A stretch of DNA of 64,000 nucleotides, from assembly GCA_013364255.1 (NCBI GenBank), contig CP054936.1, forward strand, positions 3,564,853-3,628,852. Reading direction: 5' to 3'. This DNA comes from Streptomyces seoulensis (GTDB lineage: Bacteria > Actinomycetota > Actinomycetes > Streptomycetales > Streptomycetaceae). Position 1 is the stretch's first letter. Each line of letters begins with the position of its first letter. The position numbers were made by a program, and so were the translations under genes. Positions 27,158 to 35,436 of the stretch are shown here, in pieces. Under the pieces are notes generated by a model. That model was given only the letters and a program-made list of their open reading frames with translations, was not told the DNA's origin and made no database searches.

Positions 27158-27430
27158 TTAGAAGGCAGAGGCCCAGCTGACGAAGACGCCGAAAGCTCCG
27201 GGCCGGACGGTGAGGATCGGCCCGGAGGGGTTCTTCGAGTCCCGCAGGGAGACGGCCGCGCAGGGCGCTTCGGCGACCTCCAGGCAGTCGCCGTTCTGAT
27301 CCCCGCTGTAGCTGGACTTGTGCCAGGCCAGGTCACCGAGGGGGGCGCACTCGACGCAGCTGCCGCCTTGGTCGCCGCTGTAGCTGGACTTACGCCACCG
27401 GATCTCCAACTGAGTCTGGTCGCTCCCCAT
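27158..27430 (-). CDS. DUF397 protein with two half-repeats
   Basis: This 90-residue protein contains two copies of the DUF397 motif (WRKSSYSGDQGGSCVECA at about 12 and WHKSSYSGDQNGDCLEVA at about 36) before the usual end SLRDSKNPSGPILTV. A single DUF397 domain is about 60 residues, so one half was duplicated; the DNA of the two motifs shares 17 identical bases (27303-27319 and 27375-27391). It overlaps the XRE regulator gene by 41 bp. Such small acidic partners work with the neighbouring DNA-binding protein in the WhiJ/AbaA-like systems affecting development. Confidence 0.88.
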   Translation of the reverse strand: MGSDQTQLEIRWRKSSYSGDQGGSCVECAPLGDLAWHKSSYSGDQNGDCLEVAEAPCAAVSLRDSKNPSGPILTVRPGAFGVFVSWASAF

Positions 27431-28238
27431 AGCGTTCCTCCATCACGCGCCGGATCAACTCCGCCGAGTCTTTCAGCGAGAGGGCGGCAGCCTGGAGGTG
27501 ATCGTAACGGAGCGAGCAGTCGTTGACGGTGTCCGGATTGGCGCTCGGGTGCCCACTTCCGTAGCCCTCGGTGTAGACGATGTCGGGGTCGTTCGCGAAG
27601 TGAAAGAGGTCGAACGAGCCCTGCATGCCCGCGTGCGCCCCGGCCGAGTACGGCAGCACCTGCACGTTGATCCGAGGGTTGGTCTCGAACCTCAACAGGT
27701 GTGCCAGTTGCTCCCTCATGACGTTCGGGCCGCCGATCTCCTGATGCAGAACAGCTTCACTGATGATCGCCCAGAACACCGGAGGCTCGCTCTTCTCGAA
27801 GATGCGCTGACGCGCGAGCCGCGCGGCGGTGCGTCCGTCGAGGTCGCTGTCGTCCAGGGCGCCGAGCACCGCGCACGCGTACGCCTTGGTTTGCAACAAG
27901 CCGTGCACGAGGTGAGTGTGGAAGGTGCAAATCTTCACCGCCCGTGCCTCCAGCTCGGCAACCTGCTGGAACCACGAGGGCAACTGACTTCGCAGCACGA
28001 GGATGATGAGGCGGGACAGGACTCCGCCCGTGCCCAGCGCGGCGTCCACGTGTTCGCTGAACGAGGGCGTGGGCAGCTTGCGGGCTGTCTCGATCTGACC
28101 CACCAGTGAGCCGGTGTAGTTGACGATGTCGCCCAGTTGCCGTTGGGTGAGGCCGGCTGCTTCGCGCAGGCGGCGCAGTTCGAAGCCGTAGTAGTCGAGC
28201 GGTGAGGCCCCCGGGTCGAGGACGTTGATGTTGGTCAC
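27390..28238 (-). CDS. XRE-family regulator with DUF5753 domain
   Basis: This 282-residue DNA-binding protein has an N-terminal HTH_31/XRE domain (FELRRLREAAGLTQRQLGDIVNYTGSLVGQIETARKLP, about 19-60) and a C-terminal DUF5753 domain (about 90-270, with the typical QTKAYACAVLG, INVQVLPYSAGAHAGMQGSF and SLRYDHLQAAALSLKDSAELIRRV). The GTG at 28238 lies in the divergent promoter region shared with the ATPase gene. Its end overlaps the DUF397 gene. This is one of the many WhiJ-like regulators of Streptomyces, usually linked to sporulation or antibiotic control. Confidence 0.93.
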   Translation of the reverse strand: MTNINVLDPGASPLDYYGFELRRLREAAGLTQRQLGDIVNYTGSLVGQIETARKLPTPSFSEHVDAALGTGGVLSRLIILVLRSQLPSWFQQVAELEARAVKICTFHTHLVHGLLQTKAYACAVLGALDDSDLDGRTAARLARQRIFEKSEPPVFWAIISEAVLHQEIGGPNVMREQLAHLLRFETNPRINVQVLPYSAGAHAGMQGSFDLFHFANDPDIVYTEGYGSGHPSANPDTVNDCSLRYDHLQAAALSLKDSAELIRRVMEERYGERPDSVGDPVA

Positions 28239-28329
28239 GCACGGTCCCCTTTACACGTGACTGTCCACACGCGGACACGTTGTATTCAGGCAATGGCCCA
28301 CCGTAGTGACAGCAGGTCAGGCTTGTCCT

Positions 28330-28761
28330 GTGAACGACTACTTTCCCTCCGTACTCGCGGGCGCCCGGCCCGCCCAGTACCGCCTGAGTCTCACGGTGAG
28401 CGAGCACTCGGCGCGGCACATCCGCCGTATCGTGCGCTCGTACCTGACCGAGTGGGAGATGGCGGAATTGACGGACACGGTGGAACTCGCCGTGACCGAG
28501 CTGGTGGCGAACGTCGTGCGCCACGTCCCCGACCGCCGGTGCACGGTGCTGCTGCTGAGCCGGGCGACGGGCGTTCGCGTGGAGGTCACGGACAGCTCGC
28601 CGCAACTGCCCGAGACTCCGGCGGACTTGTCCGTGGACGCGGAGGGCGGCCGCGGCCTGCTGCTGCTCGACGCGGTGGTGGACAAGTGGGGCGTCCAGCC
28701 TCATGGAGCGGAGGGCAAGACGGTGTGGTTCGAGTGCGTGGAGCATGGGGAGGCGACGTGA
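28330..28761 (+). CDS. RsbW/SpoIIAB-like ATP-binding protein
   Basis: This 143-residue HATPase_c_2 domain protein has an N-box ELAVTELVANVVRHVPD, G1 VEVTDSSPQLP and G2 EGGRGLLLLDAVVDKWG. By family it is an anti-sigma factor/serine kinase-like partner; such stand-alone ATPases sit beside XRE/DUF397 pairs in Streptomyces. GTG 28330 is divergent from the XRE gene, with 91 bp between starts. Its stop overlaps the next gene by 4 bp. Confidence 0.9.
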   Translation: MNDYFPSVLAGARPAQYRLSLTVSEHSARHIRRIVRSYLTEWEMAELTDTVELAVTELVANVVRHVPDRRCTVLLLSRATGVRVEVTDSSPQLPETPADLSVDAEGGRGLLLLDAVVDKWGVQPHGAEGKTVWFECVEHGEAT

Positions 28762-29216
28762 GCTGGAGTCCGGCGATCTACAAGTTCGTGGACGGCGGCG
28801 ACATACCGGTGCCGATGGATCCGGCGACGGTGCGGGCGGTCCTGGAGCCGTACGACATCGGTGACCCGCAGCGCACGGAACGCCCGGACGGCACCATGGA
28901 GTTCTGGGTGCGGGCGCCGGCGGGCGGTGAGGCCGCGATGCTCGTGGACGAGTACGGAATCCTGGTGGAACGCCCCACTGTCGGCGGCGTGTTCGACATC
29001 GTCGCGGAGCTGCTCTCCCGGCTCGGCGCGGTCGTCCTCAGGCCCAGCGACTCCGTCGCCGTGTGCCGCGCGGAGGAACATCCGCACCTCCCGCCCGCGA
29101 TGCGCGAGGACGCACTCGTCATCGAAATGACAGGCGGGGCGCTGGAGTACGCCCTCACCGGGCCGCACCCACGACGTAAGGAACCCTCCAGACCCGGCAA
29201 GCGAGGAGCGGCGTGA
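28758..29216 (+). CDS. Unknown 152-aa protein in XRE/DUF397 locus
   Basis: This soluble protein of 152 residues begins MSWSPAIYKFVDGGDIPVPMD. It is rich in Glu, Pro and Val, with a central mixed alpha/beta pattern (EAAMLVDEYGILVERPTVGGVFDIVAELLSRLGAVVLRP) and a charged end. I recognise no family. It is coupled by GTGA overlaps both to the ATPase gene before it and to the gene after it, so the three are made together. An immunity- or effector-like role is possible but not supported by a motif. Confidence 0.75.
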   Translation: MSWSPAIYKFVDGGDIPVPMDPATVRAVLEPYDIGDPQRTERPDGTMEFWVRAPAGGEAAMLVDEYGILVERPTVGGVFDIVAELLSRLGAVVLRPSDSVAVCRAEEHPHLPPAMREDALVIEMTGGALEYALTGPHPRRKEPSRPGKRGAA

Positions 29217-29659
29217 GTGACACCCTGCTGTCGTTCATTCCCGCGGACCCGCGGTGGCAGCCCGACCGGGACGCCGCGGACAGGGCGGTCCGTGCGCTGC
29301 ACGCCTTGGCGCCCGAGGACGACGGGATCAAGGCGACATGGCACGACGAGATCATGTTCGTGGACTGCGGAAGCCGCTTCGATGAGGTCGCGTGCCCGCG
29401 ATGCGACGCGGTCCTCGACAAGCACTGGTTGGGCGACCGGCTGAGTGCGGTGCTCACGGAGAAGACACTCACCGTCGTCGTTCCCTGCTGCGGTGGTGAG
29501 CCGTCCCTGAACGATCTCGTCTACCGCGAACCGTGCGGACTGGCCCGCTTCGACATCACGGTGTGGAACCCCGGCCGATCGCTGCTGGCAGAGAGCGAGT
29601 TGAGGATCGTCGGCGTCGCACTCGGACACCCCGTACGGCAGATCATGGCCCACTACTGA
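29213..29659 (+). CDS. Unknown cysteine-containing 148-aa protein
   Basis: This 148-residue protein has five cysteines: C-P-R-C-D near 62-66 (VACPRCDAVLDKHW) and VVPCCGG near 90, plus DCGSR and EPCG. They may bind zinc as a small ribbon, with an acidic patch WHDEIMFVDCG before it. No family is recognised. It is the last gene of the unit starting at 28330 and overlaps its neighbour by 4 bp. Confidence 0.75.
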   Translation: MSDTLLSFIPADPRWQPDRDAADRAVRALHALAPEDDGIKATWHDEIMFVDCGSRFDEVACPRCDAVLDKHWLGDRLSAVLTEKTLTVVVPCCGGEPSLNDLVYREPCGLARFDITVWNPGRSLLAESELRIVGVALGHPVRQIMAHY

Positions 29660-29700
29660 AACCCTCGTCACTCCGCTCAATCACCGAACGGAACCCGCCC

Positions 29701-31326
29701 GTGCAACCCCCCTACCAGCCCGCCGACTTAGCCACGGGCAGCACGCAGCACACCGCTGCCACCGCACAAGCGCGGAAGTCGCCGGCGGGCCGCCGCGTGC
29801 CTCTCCTGGCTACCGCGTTCGCCGTGCCGCTGTACGCGGTGTGGGCCGTGTGGCTGGCCACCGGGGGCGGGGATCTCGCGGCGCAGGTGGCGTGGGCGCG
29901 GTTCGTCGGGACGTATCCCTCGGCGCCGTACAGCTTCGCCTGGTACGGCGGGGTGCATGTGGGCAACTACAGCCTGCTCGCGCCGCAGTTGATGGCGCTC
30001 GGTGGGGTGCGGGGGGTGAGCGTCGTCGCGGGGGTCGGGTCCGCCTGGGCCGTGGCGGAGGTGTTCGTGCGGTGCGGGGTGCGCAGGCCGCTGCCGCCCG
30101 CGCTCCTCGCGGTGCTGGCCCTCTGGTGCGACGTCGCCTCCGGGCGGTCCACCTTCGCCCTGGGGGTGGCGTTCGGTCTTGTGGCGTGTCTCGCGCTCGT
30201 CGGACCCTCGCGGCGGCTCGTCGTCGCCGGGGGCTTCGCCGCGCTGGCGACGCTCGCCAGTCCCGTGGCCGGGCTGTTCCTCGGTGTCGCGGGCGCCGGG
30301 TGGCTGCTCGACCGGCGGTTCGCGAAGGGTGCCGTGCTGTGCGGGCCGCCCGCTGTGGTGGTCGGGCTCACCGCCCTGCTCTTTCCGTTCAGCGGCACCA
30401 TGCCCATGTCGGACGGCGACGTGTGGCGGCCCGTTCTCTTCGCGGTGACGGTCGCGCTGCTCGCCCCGCGGCGGTGGCGGGCGGCCCGCCACGCGGCGGG
30501 CGTCTACGCGGCCGGCGTGCTGCTCACCGCGCTCGTCGCCTCCCCCGTCGGCTCCAACGTCGTCCGGCTCGCCGAGCTGTTCGGGCCGCCGGTGCTGCTC
30601 GCCGCGCTGCTGGAGAGGGAGGTGCGGGCCGTGCGGAAGGTCGCCTTCGGGCTCGCGCTCGCGCTGTCCGCGCAGTGGGTGGGGCAGCACGCCGTCCACG
30701 TGCTGCGGATGTCCACGCCCGTACCGGCCTGGGCGGCGGAGACGGACGGGGTGCGGGCCGCGCTCGGCCGGCTCGGAGCCGATCGCACGCGGGTCGAGAT
30801 CGTGCCCGCCGTCGACCACCGCGAGACGACCGTACTCGGTCCGGATCTGCTCCTCGCGCGCGGCTGGAACCGGCAGCTCGACGTGGCGCGCGGGCCCCTC
30901 TTCTACGACGGCTCCTTCTCCGCGACCGCCTACCGTGCCTGGCTCGGCCGCTGGGCCGTCGGCTACGTCGTGCTGCCGGACGGCGAGCCCGACTGGGCCG
31001 CGAAGGACGAGGCGGCGCTGGTGCGCTCCGGGCCCGGCTGGCTGGTACCCGTGTGGCGCGACGCCCACTGGCGCGTCTACCGGGTCGCCGACGCCGTGCC
31101 CCTGGTGTCGGGCGCCGGGGCGTCCGTCGTCCGCGCGGACGCCGCGCACCTCGTCGTACGGACCCGCCGGCCCGGCACGGTCACCGTGCGCGTCGCCCCC
31201 TCCCCGTGGCTGCGCTCCGACGCCGGGTGCCTGGCGCGCGCGGGCGCGTGGACGCGGCTGACCGCGCCCGCCGCCGGCACGTACCGGATCAGCAGCTCCT
31301 ACCTGCCCCCGCGGCAGCGCTGTTGA
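29701..31326 (+). CDS. Large polytopic membrane protein, unknown
   Basis: This 541-residue protein has about ten to eleven membrane helices in residues 30-350 and an extracytoplasmic-looking C-terminal domain (about 360-541) rich in Arg, Trp and Tyr (GPDLLLARGWNRQLDVARGPLFYDGSFSATAYRAWLGRWAVGYVVLPDG). This layout (membrane part, then a periplasmic mixed domain with a GWNRQLD motif) recalls GT-C-like glycosyltransferases, and the adjacent convergent gene is a GT87 fusion; still, no catalytic motif is certain. The GTG at 29701 is weakly supported. Confidence 0.65.
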   Translation: MQPPYQPADLATGSTQHTAATAQARKSPAGRRVPLLATAFAVPLYAVWAVWLATGGGDLAAQVAWARFVGTYPSAPYSFAWYGGVHVGNYSLLAPQLMALGGVRGVSVVAGVGSAWAVAEVFVRCGVRRPLPPALLAVLALWCDVASGRSTFALGVAFGLVACLALVGPSRRLVVAGGFAALATLASPVAGLFLGVAGAGWLLDRRFAKGAVLCGPPAVVVGLTALLFPFSGTMPMSDGDVWRPVLFAVTVALLAPRRWRAARHAAGVYAAGVLLTALVASPVGSNVVRLAELFGPPVLLAALLEREVRAVRKVAFGLALALSAQWVGQHAVHVLRMSTPVPAWAAETDGVRAALGRLGADRTRVEIVPAVDHRETTVLGPDLLLARGWNRQLDVARGPLFYDGSFSATAYRAWLGRWAVGYVVLPDGEPDWAAKDEAALVRSGPGWLVPVWRDAHWRVYRVADAVPLVSGAGASVVRADAAHLVVRTRRPGTVTVRVAPSPWLRSDAGCLARAGAWTRLTAPAAGTYRISSSYLPPRQRC

Positions 31327-31378
31327 GCGGCGCCCGCGCCCGCCGCGCCCTCGCGCCCCGCGCCCCGTCCCCCACGGC

Positions 31379-33400
31379 TCAGCGGACTGCCGGTTCCGGC
31401 ACCGCCTTCCGCGTGACCCGACCCGCCTCCACCGCCCGCGGCCCCTGCAGCAGATACGTCAGCGCGAAGCCCAGCCCCACCACCGTCGCGCCGCCCACCG
31501 CGTCCAGCACCCAGTGGTTGGCGGTGCCGACGATCGCGGTGACCGTGAAGAGGGGGTGCAGCAGGCCCAGTGCCTTCATCCACCGCCTGGGGGCGACGAC
31601 GGCGATGACGACGCCGCAGAACAGGGCCCAGCCGAAGTGCAGCGAGGGCATCGCCGCGTACTGGTTGGTGACGGCGGTCATCGCGCCGTAGTCGGGCCGG
31701 GCGAAGTCCTGGACGCCGTGCACGGTGTCGACGAAGCCGAGGCCGGGCATCAGGCGCGGCGGGGCCAGCGGGTAGAGCCAGAAGCCGAGCAGGCCGATCA
31801 GGGTGGCGAAGCCGAGGGCGGTGCGCGCCCAGCGGTAGTCGGCCGGGCGGCGGACGTAGAGGACGCCGAGGACGGCGAGCGGGACGATGAAGTGGAACGT
31901 CTCGTAGTAGAAGCTGAGGAAGTGGTTCAGCCAGGGGGTGGCGGCCACCGTGTGGTTGACCCAGTGCTCGACGTCGAGGTGCAGTGCGCGTTCGAGGGAG
32001 TGGATCTGGTGGCCGTGCCGCTCGGCGGTGGCGCGGTCACCGGCCGCGACCAGGCGGACCTGGGAGTAGGCGGCGTAGGTGACGCGGATCAGCAGCAGTT
32101 CCAGCAGCAGGCTGGGGCGGGTCAGGACGCGGCGCGGGGCCGGGACCAGGGGGACGCGCCATCGGCGGTCGGGGACGGGGTCGGCGTACCGGGTCGGGAC
32201 CGGGCGCCGGTAGTGCTCGGCGGTGCGGGACAGGAAGGGCACGCAGGTCGCGGCGGCGAGCGCGGCCAGCAGGACCACGTTGTCGCGCAGCGGGTCCAGC
32301 AGTGCCGTGGGCGGCAGCAGCGCCTTGGTCGGCAGGGTCATCACCGCGATCACGGCGACCGGCCACAGCGGGCGGTCGGCGGCGCGGCGGCCGACCCGGC
32401 CGACGACCGTGATCAGCACCCACAGCAGCTGGTGCTGCCAGGCGGTGGGCGACACGGCGATCGCCGCGCAGCCGGTGACGGCGACGGCGAGCAGCAGTTG
32501 CCCGTCGCGGGCGTAGGCCACGGCCCGGCGCAGGGCGAGGGCGACGACGGCGGCGCCGAGGGCGAGGAAGAGAGCGATCTCCAGCGGGCCGGTCAGTCCG
32601 GAGCGCAGCAGCGCGCCGTGCAGGGACTGGTTGCCGAGGGCGTCGGCGCGGCCGCCGAGGCCGACGCCCGCCATGTGGTGGACCCAGTAGGTGTGGGAGT
32701 CGTGCGGCAGCGCGGCCCAGGCGAGCGCGGTGCAGGCGGCGAACGTCAGGCCGGTCGAGGCGGCGGCGCGTCGGCGTTCGGTGCGCCACAGCAGCGGAGC
32801 GAACAGCAGCATCGTGGGCTGGAGGGCGGCGGCGAGGCCGATGAGGGCGCCGCCGGCGCGCTGCCCGCGCACGGCGAGGCAGCCGAGCAGGACGAGCAGC
32901 ACCGGGATGATGCTGGTCTGGCCGAGATGGAGCGCGTTGCGCACCGGCAGCGACAGCATCAGCAGGCTGACGGCGACGGGCGCGGCGAGCAGCGCGGTGC
33001 GTCGGCCGACCGGCTGGGGCAGGGCGCGGGCCGCGATCAGGCCGAGGGCGGCCACCAGCAGCAGGGTGCCGAAGATCCAGCCCCAGCCGAGGGCGTCCTC
33101 GGCGGCCTTGGTGAGCGGTTTGAGGACGAGGCCGCCGAAGGGGGTGCCGGTGAAGCGGGTGGAGTCGTAGAGCGAGCCCTTGACGTGCAGGACGCCCTCC
33201 GGTCCGACCCAGGTCTCCAGGACGGTGAGCCGTTCGGCGGGCGGGGTGGCCAGCAGGGCGGTGACCTGTCGTATCGCGAGGACGCCCGCGATCAGCCACA
33301 GGCCCAGGCGGGCCGCGTGCAGGCCGGGTCTGGGCGAGGCGGTGACCGCCGTGCCTGAGAACGCTCCCACCGGTCCCGAGCTGCGCTCCGCGTCCGCCAC
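31379..33400 (-). CDS. GT87 glycosyltransferase / PAP2 phosphatase fusion
   Basis: This 673-residue polytopic membrane protein has two parts. Residues about 25-395 form a GT87 (polyprenol-sugar-dependent mannosyltransferase-like) GT-C module with GLAAALQPTMLLFAPLLWRTERRRAA and WQHQLLWVLI. Residues about 430-660 form a PAP2 lipid phosphatase module with helices, LGFWLYPLAPPRLMPGLGFVDTVH, NQYAAMPSLHFGWALFCG (the PSLH signature) and GTANHWVLDAVGG (the catalytic His region). Such fusions occur in actinobacteria and probably use polyprenyl-phosphate lipids, one half releasing phosphate and the other adding sugar. GTG 33400 follows GGGAGG. Confidence 0.9.
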   Translation of the reverse strand: MADAERSSGPVGAFSGTAVTASPRPGLHAARLGLWLIAGVLAIRQVTALLATPPAERLTVLETWVGPEGVLHVKGSLYDSTRFTGTPFGGLVLKPLTKAAEDALGWGWIFGTLLLVAALGLIAARALPQPVGRRTALLAAPVAVSLLMLSLPVRNALHLGQTSIIPVLLVLLGCLAVRGQRAGGALIGLAAALQPTMLLFAPLLWRTERRRAAASTGLTFAACTALAWAALPHDSHTYWVHHMAGVGLGGRADALGNQSLHGALLRSGLTGPLEIALFLALGAAVVALALRRAVAYARDGQLLLAVAVTGCAAIAVSPTAWQHQLLWVLITVVGRVGRRAADRPLWPVAVIAVMTLPTKALLPPTALLDPLRDNVVLLAALAAATCVPFLSRTAEHYRRPVPTRYADPVPDRRWRVPLVPAPRRVLTRPSLLLELLLIRVTYAAYSQVRLVAAGDRATAERHGHQIHSLERALHLDVEHWVNHTVAATPWLNHFLSFYYETFHFIVPLAVLGVLYVRRPADYRWARTALGFATLIGLLGFWLYPLAPPRLMPGLGFVDTVHGVQDFARPDYGAMTAVTNQYAAMPSLHFGWALFCGVVIAVVAPRRWMKALGLLHPLFTVTAIVGTANHWVLDAVGGATVVGLGFALTYLLQGPRAVEAGRVTRKAVPEPAVR

Positions 33401-33882
33401 GCCCCGTCGGCCTCCCGCCCCAGTACGTCCTGAGCGCCCGCGCGCCGGACTCCGCCGTACTTCGTGAAGCTCCCCGATCCCCCGGAAAGACGCGGGAACC
33501 CCGGGTCCACCTGTCTCGTCTGCCCGGAGTCCGGCCGGACGTGACGGCGCCGCCCGTGCTCACGGCGGCGGCGTCGCCTTCCGGCCGGGCGGCAAGTCAC
33601 CTTTTGTCCGGACGACGATAGTGCGTCGGCTGTCCGGTTCCCGACGCGGGGGGCGACAAGCGTCACAGCAGGGGACCGCGGGAGGTGGCCGGATTCGGGC
33701 AGATGTCCCTGCGTATCCCGCCTTTAGGTGCGCTGCGCACCGACCCGCGCACGGTACGTTACGGCCACAACCGGTCGTATGGTCGATTTTCGGCCTGCCC
33801 GGTGCGGGCCGTTCTGGTCCGCCGACAGCGTCGCCGCGTGGGCCGTGTCCCTGTCCCCGTCGAAAGGCAGGCGAGCGAAGCC
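33401..33882. other. Divergent promoter region, GT87-PAP2 / MHS transporter
   Basis: These 482 bp have no convincing gene, although a plus-strand frame is open from 33685. A hairpin CGCCGCC / GGCGGCG is at 33548-33570. Stretches near 33720-33800 are AT-richer and may hold the promoter of the transporter. Confidence 0.5.
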
Positions 33883-35250
33883 TTGTCGGTTGCCACAGTC
33901 ACCGCTCCCCGGTCCGTGTCCCTCACCAAGAGCCCTCCCGCCCCCACCGTCACCGACCCGGCGCTGGTCAGGCGCGCCGTGAAGGCCGCCGCGCTGGGCA
34001 ACGCGATGGAATGGTTCGACTTCGGTGTCTACAGCTACATCGCGGTGACCCTGGGCAAGGTCTTCTTCCCCTCCGGCAACCCGACGGCGCAGCTGCTGTC
34101 CACCTTCGGCGCCTTCGCCGCGGCCTTCCTGGTGCGCCCGCTGGGCGGCATGGTCTTCGGCCCGCTCGGCGACCGGGTGGGCCGGCAGAAGGTGCTGGCC
34201 GTCACGATGATCATGATGGCCGCGGGCACCTTCGCGATCGGACTGATCCCGTCCTACGGCACGATCGGCGTCGGCGCGCCGATCCTGCTGCTGGCCGCGC
34301 GGCTGGTGCAGGGCTTCTCCACCGGCGGCGAGTACGCGGGCGCCTCCACCTTCATCGCCGAGTACGCCCCCGACAAGCGGCGCGGCTTCCTCGGCAGCTG
34401 GCTGGAGTTCGGCACGCTGGCCGGTTACATCGGCGGCGCGGGCCTGGTGACGCTGATGACGGCGCTGCTGTCCTCGGACGACCTGACGTCGTGGGGCTGG
34501 CGGATCCCGTTCCTGATCGCGGGTCCGATGGGCATCATCGGCCTGTATCTGCGGATGCGACTGGAGGAGACCCCGGCGTTCGCGGCCGAGGTGGAGAAGG
34601 CGGAATCCAGCCGCCCGAAGGTGCCGCTGCGCGAGATGATCTCCGGCCAGTGGAAGGCGCTGCTGCTCTGCGTCGGCCTGGTGCTGGTCTTCAACGTCAC
34701 CGACTACATGCTGCTGTCGTACATGCCGAGCTATCTGACGAGCGAGCTGAAGTACGACGAGACGCACGGGCTGCTGGTCGTGCTGGGCGTGATGGCCCTG
34801 ATGATGATCGTCCAGCCGTTCGCGGGCGCGCTGACCGACCGGGTGGGCCGCCGTCCGGTGATCGCGGCCGGCTGCGCCGGTTTCCTGTTCCTGTCGATCC
34901 CGGCGCTGCTGCTGATCCGCCAGGGCAGCCTGGCGGCGGTCGGCCTGGGCATGGCGGCGCTGGGCCTGCTGCTGGTCTGCTTCACGGCGGCGATGCCGGC
35001 CGCCCTGCCGGCGCTGTTCCCGACCCGGGTGCGCTACGGCTCCCTGTCGATCGGCTTCAACGTCTCCGTCTCGCTGTTCGGCGGCACCACCCCGCTGGTG
35101 GTCACGGCGCTGATCGGCGTGACCGGCAACCTGATGATGCCCGCCTACTACATGATGGCCGCCTCGCTGATCGGCGGTGCGGCGGTGTGGTTCATGAAGG
35201 AGTCGGCGGGCCGTCCGCTGCCGGGCTCGGCCCCGGCCGTGGAGCGGTAG
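33883..35250 (+). CDS. MHS-family (ProP-like) transporter
   Basis: This 455-residue major facilitator of the metabolite:H+ symporter family has twelve helices. The start region of helix 1 (LGNAMEWFDFGVYSYIAVTLG) is diagnostic, as are GPLGDRVGRQKVLA, GFSTGGEYAGASTFIAEYAP and FNVSVSLFGGTTPLV. Relatives carry proline/betaine, citrate or alpha-ketoglutarate. The TTG at 33883 (LSVATVT...) is my best start; upstream residues of the open frame do not resemble the family. It stands alone. Confidence 0.88.
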   Translation: MSVATVTAPRSVSLTKSPPAPTVTDPALVRRAVKAAALGNAMEWFDFGVYSYIAVTLGKVFFPSGNPTAQLLSTFGAFAAAFLVRPLGGMVFGPLGDRVGRQKVLAVTMIMMAAGTFAIGLIPSYGTIGVGAPILLLAARLVQGFSTGGEYAGASTFIAEYAPDKRRGFLGSWLEFGTLAGYIGGAGLVTLMTALLSSDDLTSWGWRIPFLIAGPMGIIGLYLRMRLEETPAFAAEVEKAESSRPKVPLREMISGQWKALLLCVGLVLVFNVTDYMLLSYMPSYLTSELKYDETHGLLVVLGVMALMMIVQPFAGALTDRVGRRPVIAAGCAGFLFLSIPALLLIRQGSLAAVGLGMAALGLLLVCFTAAMPAALPALFPTRVRYGSLSIGFNVSVSLFGGTTPLVVTALIGVTGNLMMPAYYMMAASLIGGAAVWFMKESAGRPLPGSAPAVER

Positions 35251-35395
35251 CCGAGCGAGGTGTCGCGTCCGGCGTCCGCCGGGTCCGCGCGCCCCGGCCG
35301 TCCTGGTGACGGCCGGGGCGCGCTGTCGTGCGGGGGCCGGGTGGCGGGAATTGATCGCTCACGCTCGCGCGTCGGGCTAGTATTCGTTAGCGCAG

Positions 35396-35416
35396 CTAGT
35401 TAGCACCTCTAACTAG
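35396..35416. promoter_or_regulatory. Perfect 8-bp inverted repeat, operator-like
   Basis: CTAGTTAG (35396-35403) and CTAACTAG (35409-35416) are perfect arms around CACCT. A -10-like TAGTAT is at 35378-35383, and the methyltransferase ATG is at 35437. An additional half-site TTCGTTAG precedes it. The pattern fits a MarR- or HxlR-type repressor site overlapping the transcription start; no such regulator is adjacent. Confidence 0.65.
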
Positions 35417-35436
35417 GCATACGAAAGGCTTGATGC

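Noticed and set aside
33685..33882. Longer N-terminus for the MHS transporter starting at 33685
   Set aside because: The extra 66 residues are Arg-rich, unlike any transporter N-terminus, and carry no ribosome site; TTG 33883 is better.
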